This document shows, in pieces, positions 7,184-13,469 of a DNA stretch of 17,834 nucleotides. Numbering within the stretch: position 1 is the first letter of the stretch; the number at the start of each line of letters is the position of its first letter. The notes beneath the pieces were generated by a model. That model had not been told where the DNA came from and did not search any database. It saw only the letters and a list, made by a program, of their open reading frames with translations. Source of the stretch: UBA3496 sp964558115 (GTDB lineage Bacteria > UBA8248); assembly GCA_964558115.1 (NCBI GenBank), contig CAZLCI010000045.1, positions 1-17,834 of the forward strand, written 5' to 3'. The position numbers and the translations under genes were made by a program.

Positions 7184-8425
7184 TTATACCACTGCTTCTT
7201 GTCTCATCCGCAAGACTTCTTTTTCATTTATAAAATAAACTATGACAGACGCCTGAATGCATAAGTAAGCAGCCAACATAAATGCAAGATTGTAACTACC
7301 GGTAATATCAAAAATATAGCCGCATAACCAGGCACTTAATCCTGCACCTAATTGATGACTTAAGGTTATCAGTCCAAAAAGGATAGCCACATTTTTACTG
7401 CCAAAAAAATCAACTGTCAAAGCTGAAGTTAGTGGAACCGTGGCAATCCAAGTCAACCCAATTAATAATGGAGTTGCCCATAGTGTGAAATCATTTTTAT
7501 ATAGAATGAATAAAATAAACCCTAAACTTCGAACTGCATAAACCATGCTGAGTGGTATTTTGCGACCTAATTTGTCCGAGAGTGGACCTACAATTAAGGT
7601 TCCGATTGTGTTCAAGCCACCTCCTACGGCAAAAGCTAATGCAGCTGTGGTAGCTGAAAAGTTTAAATCAGTCGCAAAAGGAATCCAATGAACAGTAATT
7701 ACAGTAACTGTAAACCCACATGTAAAAAAACTTGATGTTAAAAGTATAAAAGGTTTTTTGTGTAGACACTCAACCCATGGGAGATCATATGGAAAAGGAA
7801 TTTTTTTTGTTTCCACCTCTTTTTTGTTTTTTGAACTTTTAGAGCCTTTTGAAGGACTATCTTTGATTATAAAAAATGAAATAGGAATAATGGTAAATGC
7901 AAAAAGTATTCCTATGTACATTAATGCCGTTCTCCAAGTCACCATTTCAACTAAATAAGCAAAAATTGGTATCAAGCATAATTGGCCCAAACTGGTTCCT
8001 GAACTCATTATTGATAGGGCCATTCCCCTTCTATGTTCAAACCAGTTAGATAAAACAGGTGTTAAAGCGACAAAGCTGTTTCCTGTTCCACCTACACCTA
8101 AAAGAAAGCCATAAAAAAAATAGATACCCCAAATAGAGCTTATTTGGCTCATTCCCAATACACCTATAGTCGTTATTAACGACCCAAAAGCTATTACTTT
8201 TTTTGCCCCATAACGATTAATCATCAAGCCACCTATGGGTTGAGATATGCCGTATAAAATTAAGGCTAATGAAGCAGGAAGCGAAAGTGCAGCTCTGCTT
8301 AATTGAAATTCTTCCATCATAGGTTTGAAAAATATACCGAAGGATTGTCGTGCACTCATTCCCATGAAAATAAGAATAAATCCACCAGCTAAAACAAACC
8401 AGCCAAAATAAATCTTCTTAAACAT
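7184..8425 (-). CDS. MFS transporter, oxalate/formate-antiporter or monocarboxylate-type
   Basis: A 413-residue inner-membrane protein with about 12 hydrophobic segments in two groups of six, separated by a charged cytoplasmic loop near residues 188-225 rich in Lys and Ser. MFS signatures are RYGAKKV (71-77, loop 2-3) and its pseudo-repeat GPLSDKLGRK (280-289, loop 8-9). The N-terminus FGWFVLAGGF and the ARQSFGIFFKPMMEEF stretch with LSRAALSLP fit the OFA/monocarboxylate-porter branch of MFS, which moves small carboxylates. The substrate cannot be read from sequence. The ATG at 8425 has a weak ribosome site. It is divergent from a class-III aminotransferase across 132 bases, so the two may be co-regulated and the carried compound may be a product or substrate of that enzyme; this is inference. 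It is on the same strand as thrC but separated by 126 bases. Confidence 0.87.
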   Translation of the reverse strand: MFKKIYFGWFVLAGGFILIFMGMSARQSFGIFFKPMMEEFQLSRAALSLPASLALILYGISQPIGGLMINRYGAKKVIAFGSLITTIGVLGMSQISSIWGIYFFYGFLLGVGGTGNSFVALTPVLSNWFEHRRGMALSIMSSGTSLGQLCLIPIFAYLVEMVTWRTALMYIGILFAFTIIPISFFIIKDSPSKGSKSSKNKKEVETKKIPFPYDLPWVECLHKKPFILLTSSFFTCGFTVTVITVHWIPFATDLNFSATTAALAFAVGGGLNTIGTLIVGPLSDKLGRKIPLSMVYAVRSLGFILFILYKNDFTLWATPLLIGLTWIATVPLTSALTVDFFGSKNVAILFGLITLSHQLGAGLSAWLCGYIFDITGSYNLAFMLAAYLCIQASVIVYFINEKEVLRMRQEAVV

Positions 8426-8452
8426 TTTTTACTCTATTGCGAGAAATTGTTG

Positions 8453-8461
8453 TGGTATAAT
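8453..8461 (+). promoter_or_regulatory. Extended -10 promoter upstream of the aminotransferase
   Basis: TGGTATAAT at 8453-8461 is a perfect extended -10 element (TGn followed by TATAAT). No good -35 box sits 16-18 bases upstream, which extended -10 promoters can tolerate. Transcription would start near 8468, leaving a leader of about 90 bases before the aminotransferase ATG at 8558. A TTGACA at 8503-8508 lies further downstream, but I found no -10 box at the right distance from it. Confidence 0.4.
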
Positions 8462-8557
8462 CTTTTTAGGCGCATTGACTAAGGTATATATTTAATCTCC
8501 AATTGACAAGCTAACTATTTTTTGAAGTTGTTTTTCGTAACTTAAAAGGTAATCAAA

Positions 8558-9898
8558 ATGTCTTTTCCAAAGATTTTACATCCTCATCCTGGGCCTAAAA
8601 CTTTAGATGCAATTTCTCGTCTAAAAGATACAGAAATGAAGGCTTCTCTTAGTTTTGGGATGAGTAAAAATGCCTTGATTGCTAAAAAAGCTTTTGGTTC
8701 TAAAATTGAAGACGTAGATGGAAATATTTTTCTTGATTTTGTCGCAGGTTATGGGTCTTTAAATGCTGGACATTGTCATCCAAAAATTGTTGATGCTGTA
8801 TGCACACAAGCAAACCAAGTGCATCAAGCAATGTCAATGGGTTCAGAAGTTAGAATAAAAATGCAAGAGAAGTTATTGTCATTGTTTGACGGACCAAAAA
8901 GGAGCGTAATTTTAGGAACTGGAGGAAGTGAAGCTGCAGAAATTGCCTTGAAGATTGCAAGAAGAGAAACAGGGAAATCAGAAATTGTTGCTTTTACCGG
9001 TGCATTTCATGGAAGAACTCTTGGTTCCTTGGCATTAATGGGTAGAAAAATTCAAAGGGATGGCATTGGGTCACTGATTCCCGGTATTCACCATATTCCT
9101 TATCCTTATTTATACAGAAGTATTTTTGGTGAAAATGAAAATTCATGTATTGAAGGTACTATTTCTTTAATTGAAGAATTTCTGTCTAATCCAAGTAGTG
9201 GATGGGGAAATGTAGCTGCCATAATTATTGAACCAGTGCAGGGGAATGGTGGAATGATTCCAGCACCCATTGGATTTTTGAAAAGATTAAGAAAATTATG
9301 TAACAAACACAGTATAGTTCTTATTTTTGATGAAGTAATGAGTGGTTTTTGTAGAACCGGAAAGACTTTTGCTTATCAACATGAAGAAGATACTGAACCT
9401 GATATAGTAGTATTAGGAAAATCAATTTCAGCTGGATTCCCACTTTCAGCATGTGTCGTAAATAGTAGTATTGTTTCTTCAAATCCTGGGACTGAAGGGA
9501 GTACTTATGGAGGAAATTTAGTTTCTTGTGCGGCATCTCTAGCAGCCATGGAAGTTTATGAAGAAGAATCTTATGCCGAACGTGCAAAATTTTTGGGAGA
9601 GTATTTCTTAGAGAAATTAATTTCTCTTAAAGATAAATTTCAAATTGTCGGGGAGATTAGAGGAAGAGGCTTAATGGTAGGCATAGAGATGGTAGAGGAC
9701 AGGAATAACAAGAATCCACTTTCGAAAGCAAAAAGGTGTAGTGAAAAGGCATTAGAAAAAGGTTTGCTTTTATATCCTGGTGGTCATTACTTGAATGTTC
9801 TTGCATTTTTACCACCTATAGTTATTGAAAAAGAAAATATTGATACTGCTGTTTTAATCATTGAAGAAGTTTTAACCGAAATTTCAAATGAAAATTGA
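8558..9898 (+). CDS. Class-III PLP aminotransferase (GabT-like)
   Basis: A 446-residue class-III (omega-amino acid) aminotransferase that would move the amino group of an amine or omega-amino acid to a keto acid in the cytosol. Seen in order: DGNIFLDFVAGYGSLNAGHCHP (54-75), the cofactor loop GTGGSEAAEIALKIAR (120-135), FHGRTLGSLA (150-159), EPVQGNGGM (225-233), FDEVMSGFCRTGK with Asp258 (257-269), the PLP lysine Lys288 in LGKSISAGFP, and GEIRGRGLMVGIE in the C-terminal domain. The family contains 4-aminobutyrate, acetylornithine, ornithine, taurine and diamine transaminases; the pattern is nearest to the GabT-like group, but the substrate is open. It is divergent from an MFS transporter and ends 22 bases from the convergent SNase-fold gene. 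No arginine-biosynthesis neighbour supports an ArgD role. Confidence 0.88.
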   Translation: MSFPKILHPHPGPKTLDAISRLKDTEMKASLSFGMSKNALIAKKAFGSKIEDVDGNIFLDFVAGYGSLNAGHCHPKIVDAVCTQANQVHQAMSMGSEVRIKMQEKLLSLFDGPKRSVILGTGGSEAAEIALKIARRETGKSEIVAFTGAFHGRTLGSLALMGRKIQRDGIGSLIPGIHHIPYPYLYRSIFGENENSCIEGTISLIEEFLSNPSSGWGNVAAIIIEPVQGNGGMIPAPIGFLKRLRKLCNKHSIVLIFDEVMSGFCRTGKTFAYQHEEDTEPDIVVLGKSISAGFPLSACVVNSSIVSSNPGTEGSTYGGNLVSCAASLAAMEVYEEESYAERAKFLGEYFLEKLISLKDKFQIVGEIRGRGLMVGIEMVEDRNNKNPLSKAKRCSEKALEKGLLLYPGGHYLNVLAFLPPIVIEKENIDTAVLIIEEVLTEISNEN

Positions 9899-9920
9899 GA
9901 ATTTTTGGTAGATACATTTT

Positions 9921-10424
9921 CTAGAAATTTTGCCAAATTCCTTTAGAGTGCTTTTTGGCTAGTTTCTCAGCGTTTTGCAGTTTTTCCTGATACCGAATAT
10001 TTGGGTATTTGATAACTGCTCTTGTGAAACCTCTAAGGATTAGTAGTAAGTTTACGAATGTTCCATCTTCTAAAAAGAGGTAATACTGCACTTGTCCGTA
10101 TCGGTCTATAAGTTTTTTGTCAATTTCAAGTTTTACAGTCTGACCCTCTATTAATTTTTTTAAAAAATTAAAGCATGTTTTAGTAATAGTATTTTTTCTT
10201 TGATTTTTTGAAATCCCTATGAATGTAGATCTTTGTCCGCCTCCGATAAGGAAAGTGGAGCAGTCTATAACTTTTTTTACTTTTGTTGTTAATCTAGGGG
10301 GATAAGATTCTTTTTCTCTAGATTTAGCAAGAGATTTTTCGAAAAGACAGAATGATGATAAAATGAAAATACAGATTAAAAGGGCAAATATGCGAATATA
10401 AATAGGATTACTTTTATGTCTCAT
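9921..10424 (-). CDS. Exported SNase-fold protein, catalytic residues lost
   Basis: A 167-residue protein with an N-terminal hydrophobic segment (residues 8-28) and a possible signal-peptidase site near SLAKS (31-35), so secreted or periplasmic. The rest follows the staphylococcal nuclease/thermonuclease fold: TKVKKVIDCSTFLIGGGQ (47-64), STFIGISKNQ (66-75), GQTVKLEID (94-102), DRYGQVQYYLFLEDGTFVN (107-125), and the end AEKLAKKHSKGIWQ. Compared with Staphylococcus nuclease, Asp19 is kept (Asp54), but Asp21 is Ser56, Arg35 is Thr67, Asp40 is Ser72, Glu43 is Gln75 and Arg87 is Gln111. The usual GIDTPE motif reads GISKNQ. The reading frame is intact, with AAGGA upstream of the ATG, so this looks like a maintained non-catalytic protein rather than a broken gene. 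A role in binding nucleic acid or protein at the envelope is possible but unproven. Confidence 0.83.
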   Translation of the reverse strand: MRHKSNPIYIRIFALLICIFILSSFCLFEKSLAKSREKESYPPRLTTKVKKVIDCSTFLIGGGQRSTFIGISKNQRKNTITKTCFNFLKKLIEGQTVKLEIDKKLIDRYGQVQYYLFLEDGTFVNLLLILRGFTRAVIKYPNIRYQEKLQNAEKLAKKHSKGIWQNF

Positions 10425-10468
10425 TTGCTTATTTTATCCTTCTATAATTTTATGAACGACTAAGTTAG

Positions 10469-10474
10469 ATTATA
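10469..10474 (-). promoter_or_regulatory. -10 box for the SNase-fold gene
   Basis: On the minus strand a perfect TATAAT sits at 10474-10469, about 44 bases upstream of the ATG. A partial -35 candidate, TTGCTA, lies 15 bases further upstream, a shorter spacer than usual. Transcription would start near 10462 with a leader of about 38 bases. The gap is shared with the divergent YhaM-type gene. Confidence 0.35.
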
Positions 10475-10554
10475 TCTTTGTAATTTTTTTAGCAATTTCA
10501 AGTTTTAATGACATGCTAATTTTTTAAACGATTTGTATTCTGACAGGAATAATT

Positions 10555-11502
10555 ATGACTAAGATAAAGGAAATGAAATTAGGGGAACAGTATGACAGTT
10601 TCTTTTTTCTGCGCGAAAAATCAATAAAAGAAACACGTGCTGGAAAAGAATATATGGATATTATTCTTGAAGACAATACTGCAATGGTTCCTGCAAAAAT
10701 TTGGGAGATAGAATCTCAGGTTTTTGGAGATATATCTTCTGGTGATTTTGTTAAGGCAAGAGTTTCTTTAGAGACTTATCGAGACCAAAAACAGTTAAAA
10801 ATTTTTAAAGTTCGAAAAGTAAAAGAAGAAGACTATGACGAGGGATTTGATGAAATTTCTTGCTTCAGAAAAACTAATTTTGATATAGATGAAATGTGGG
10901 AGGAAATACGCGATATTTCTTCGAGTTGTTCTCCAATAGTCTCAGAGTTGTTGATTAATATACTCGATAAATTTTCTGAACGTTTTCGTGTTTGGCCTGC
11001 TGCAGTCAAAATACATCACGCTTATGTAGGAGGTTTGTTAGAACATACACTCTCGGTGACAAAGACATGTCTTTATTTTACAGATAAATATGATATTTCA
11101 AGAGATTTGCTTGTTTGTGCCGCGATTTTACACGATATAGGAAAGTTAGAAGAACTCTCTAAGAAAAGTGGTGCAGAATATACTGAAAAAGGTCAGTTGA
11201 TAGGTCACATTGTTTTAGGAAGAGATATCGTTAGAAAACAAGCATCTGAAATTACGGATTTTCCAGAAGATTTTTTAGTGCTGTTGGAGCATCTGATTTT
11301 ATCTCACCAAGGTCAACCAGAATGGGGAACTGTCAAAGTTCCTATGACTCTAGAAGCACTTATTCTTCACTATGCTGATGATATTGATGCAAAATTTAAT
11401 CATGTCTCTAATTTCATTCTTGATGATGAGAGTGAAGGTTTATTTACTCGTCGAAATGCGATAATGAATAGGGCTTTTTTGAAGCAACAAAAAAATAGCT
11501 GA
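10555..11502 (+). CDS. yhaM: 3'-5' exoribonuclease, YhaM family (OB fold plus HD domain)
   Basis: At 315 residues this matches Bacillus YhaM in length and layout. Residues about 8-90 form an OB-fold nucleic-acid-binding domain (EYMDIILEDNTAMVPAKIW). Residues about 150-290 form an HD metal-dependent phosphohydrolase domain with HHAYVGGLLEHTLS (His164), CAAILHDIGKLEE (His193-Asp194), GHIVLGRD (His218), LILSHQG (His251) and HYADDIDAK (Asp275/276), which are the expected metal ligands. Family members trim RNA, and also single-stranded DNA, from the 3' end in the cytosol. AGGA lies about 8 bases before the ATG. It heads a three-gene + strand run, with 49 bases to the aldolase gene, although no functional link to the two metabolic genes is evident. 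This family is well known in Firmicutes, so its presence alongside kdsA is notable. Family call is secure; the symbol follows the Bacillus homologue. Confidence 0.9.
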   Translation: MTKIKEMKLGEQYDSFFFLREKSIKETRAGKEYMDIILEDNTAMVPAKIWEIESQVFGDISSGDFVKARVSLETYRDQKQLKIFKVRKVKEEDYDEGFDEISCFRKTNFDIDEMWEEIRDISSSCSPIVSELLINILDKFSERFRVWPAAVKIHHAYVGGLLEHTLSVTKTCLYFTDKYDISRDLLVCAAILHDIGKLEELSKKSGAEYTEKGQLIGHIVLGRDIVRKQASEITDFPEDFLVLLEHLILSHQGQPEWGTVKVPMTLEALILHYADDIDAKFNHVSNFILDDESEGLFTRRNAIMNRAFLKQQKNS

Positions 11503-11551
11503 AAATAATTGAAAGTTTAATAGGAATTAAATAGTAGGAGTTTTTAAAAGA

Positions 11552-12415
11552 ATGACTAATTTATTGAATGACAAGACTCGTAAAATAGTGATGTTGGCAG
11601 TTGACCACGGATATTTTCAAGGACCAACTACTGGATTGGAAAATCCAAAGGATACTATAGAGAAGTTGATTCCATTCTGTGATGCGGTAAGCCCAACAAA
11701 AGGAATTTTCCTGCATTGTATGCCAAAAGAAGTAAAAGTACCTGTTATTTTACGTGCTTCTGGAGGAAATAGTATTTTGTATAGTGATCCTATCGAACTA
11801 GAGAAAGAAGTAGCCTTGCGAAGTCTTAAACAAATAGAAACTCCGGATGAAATTAGAGAGCAGATGCAAGATCAAATGACTGACAGAGAATTATCAAATG
11901 AAGGAATAACAGTTTCTGCTGAGGAAGCGAAGAGTTTGGATGTAAAGGGTGTTTCAATCTCTATTTATGTTGGTTCTAGATATCAAAAGGATAGCATTTT
12001 GAATTTATCAAAAATGTCTGAGGGAGCCAGGAAAAATGGTCTTGAGTTATTAGGAATAACTGCAGTAGGAAAAGAGATGAAAAGAGATTCACGTTATTTA
12101 GGTCTCGCTACACGAATTGCAGCGGAGCATGGCGCAGATATTGTAAAGACTTACTATTGCGATGATTTTCAAAAAGTGGTGAATGGATGTTTCGTTCCAA
12201 TTGTTATTGCTGGAGGGAAAAAGATACCTGAGAAAGATGCTTTAGAAGTATGTTATAGAGCTATTAGTGATGGTGCAGTTGGTGTTGATATGGGTAGAAA
12301 TATATTTCAAAGTAGGTATCCAGTTGCAATGATGAAAGCCGTGAATTCTGTCGTTCATGAGGGTTTTAAGTCTGAAACCGCTTTTGAACTTTTTAATGAT
12401 GAGAGTTCTGATTAG
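11552..12415 (+). CDS. LsrF-like class I aldolase/thiolase of the DeoC/FbaB group
   Basis: A 287-residue TIM-barrel enzyme closely resembling LsrF, the thiolase of autoinducer-2 breakdown: MLAVDHGYFQGPTTGLE (14-30), VILRASGGNSIL (65-76), IYVGSRYQKDSI (138-149), ITAVGKEMKRDSRY (169-182), LATRIAAEHGADIVKTYY (185-202), VIAGGKKIPEKDALE (218-232) and DMGRNIFQS (246-254). Lys199 in IVKTYY is the likely Schiff-base lysine. Residues about 78-113 form a charged segment (LKQIETPDEIREQMQDQMTD) that I do not recall in E. coli LsrF, and the N-terminus is shorter than LsrF. No lsrA, B, C, D, G, K or R gene is in view, so an autoinducer-2 role is doubtful; the partner is the dehydrogenase 35 bases downstream. 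TAGGAG at 11535-11540 precedes the ATG. The actual substrate, probably a phosphorylated ketose or similar, is unknown. Confidence 0.86.
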   Translation: MTNLLNDKTRKIVMLAVDHGYFQGPTTGLENPKDTIEKLIPFCDAVSPTKGIFLHCMPKEVKVPVILRASGGNSILYSDPIELEKEVALRSLKQIETPDEIREQMQDQMTDRELSNEGITVSAEEAKSLDVKGVSISIYVGSRYQKDSILNLSKMSEGARKNGLELLGITAVGKEMKRDSRYLGLATRIAAEHGADIVKTYYCDDFQKVVNGCFVPIVIAGGKKIPEKDALEVCYRAISDGAVGVDMGRNIFQSRYPVAMMKAVNSVVHEGFKSETAFELFNDESSD

Positions 12416-12450
12416 ATTCAAATCTAACTTTTGCTTCCGAGAAATTACAA

Positions 12451-13467
12451 ATGAAAGCTGCATTCTACTACAATAATAAAGATATTCGATTAAAGAGTAT
12501 TCCTCAACCCCTCTTGGAAGAAGGAGATCTTTTAATCAAAACGGTTTCAAGTGGCATTTGTGGTAGTGACGTAATGGAATGGTATAGAGTACCTAAATCT
12601 CCTATTGTGTTAGGTCATGAAGTTGCGGGAGAAATTGTGCAGGTTGGAAAATATGTAGAAAATTTCAAGGAAGGAGATCGTATAGTTGTTTCTCATCATG
12701 TTCCGTGTAATAAATGTGAATATTGCAAAAAGAATTTGCATACAGCCTGTGATACTTTGAGAAAGACGAATTTTGATCCGGGAGGTTTTTGTGAATTTAT
12801 TAGAATTCCCGCCATTAATGTTCTCACCGGAACATTTCATCTTCCTGATGAAGTCTCTTATGACGAAGGAGTTTTTGTAGAACCGCTTGGTTGTGTATTA
12901 AGATCTCAAGGAATTGCGGAGTTAGAGAAGACAGATAATGTTTTGGTTATAGGCGCAGGAATTAGTGGTTTGTTGCATATAAAGCTTGCTATTTCAAAAG
13001 GCTGTAGAAAAGTTTTTGCCGCAGACATAAACGAATATCGTCTTCAAAAAGCAAAAGATTTTGGTGCAGAAATAATTATGCCTGAGGTAGATGTTGTAAA
13101 TTTTTTAAAAGAAAATCTAGACGGAAAATTAGCAAATCAAGTTATTCTATGCACAGGTTCCCCCAGTGCATTAAAATTATCTTTTCAATGTTTAGATCGA
13201 GGTGGAGTTTTACAATTGTTTGCTCCTCCCTCACCGGGGGATTCGCCTTTAATTGATTTGAATCTTGTTTGGAAAGATCAAATTTCCATATCAACATCAT
13301 ATGGTGCCGCGCCTTCTGATTTGGAGGAGGCCATTAAAATTATCCAGAGAAAGAATTTAATTGTTGAAGATATGATCACACATAAACTGCCCCTAGAAGA
13401 AATAAAAAAGGGTTTTCAACTTGTTTCCGATGCCCAAGATTCTTTGAAAGTTATTATTCGTCCGTGA
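12451..13467 (+). CDS. Zinc-dependent medium-chain alcohol/polyol dehydrogenase
   Basis: A 338-residue member of the medium-chain dehydrogenase family, close to sorbitol/threonine dehydrogenase types. Catalytic zinc ligands are Cys37 (SGICGSD), His56-Glu57 (LGHEVAGE) and possibly Glu144 (VEPLGC). The structural zinc lobe has four cysteines, Cys86, Cys89, Cys92 and Cys100. The Rossmann motif VIGAGISGLL (166-175) is followed by Asp192 in AADINEYR, which favours NAD over NADP. It would oxidise an alcohol or polyol in the cytosol, or run in reverse. It lies 35 bases after the LsrF-like aldolase, so the pair probably acts in one carbohydrate pathway, for example dehydrogenation followed by carbon-carbon cleavage; no kinase is present in the window to complete such a route. 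Its stop is only 2 bases from the stop of the convergent recD2. The substrate cannot be told from sequence. Confidence 0.9.
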   Translation: MKAAFYYNNKDIRLKSIPQPLLEEGDLLIKTVSSGICGSDVMEWYRVPKSPIVLGHEVAGEIVQVGKYVENFKEGDRIVVSHHVPCNKCEYCKKNLHTACDTLRKTNFDPGGFCEFIRIPAINVLTGTFHLPDEVSYDEGVFVEPLGCVLRSQGIAELEKTDNVLVIGAGISGLLHIKLAISKGCRKVFAADINEYRLQKAKDFGAEIIMPEVDVVNFLKENLDGKLANQVILCTGSPSALKLSFQCLDRGGVLQLFAPPSPGDSPLIDLNLVWKDQISISTSYGAAPSDLEEAIKIIQRKNLIVEDMITHKLPLEEIKKGFQLVSDAQDSLKVIIRP

Positions 13468-13469
13468 AT

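Noticed and set aside
8503..8508. TTGACA as a promoter -35 box for the aminotransferase
   Set aside because: No acceptable -10 box lies 16-18 bases downstream; the extended -10 at 8453 is better.
9321..9587. Minus-strand 88-codon open frame inside the aminotransferase gene
   Set aside because: It lies fully within a strongly supported gene on the other strand, shows low-complexity His/Leu/Lys composition and resembles no family I know.
9891..9905. AAAATT-GAG-AATTTT hairpin over the aminotransferase stop codon
   Set aside because: The six-pair stem is entirely A-T and too weak to be called a terminator.
9921..10424. Annotating this gene as an active thermonuclease
   Set aside because: The fold matches, but Asp21, Arg35, Asp40, Glu43 and Arg87 equivalents are all replaced, so catalytic activity is not supported.
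11552..12415. Part of an autoinducer-2 (lsr) breakdown operon
   Set aside because: Only the LsrF-like gene is present; no lsr transporter, kinase, isomerase or regulator is in the window.
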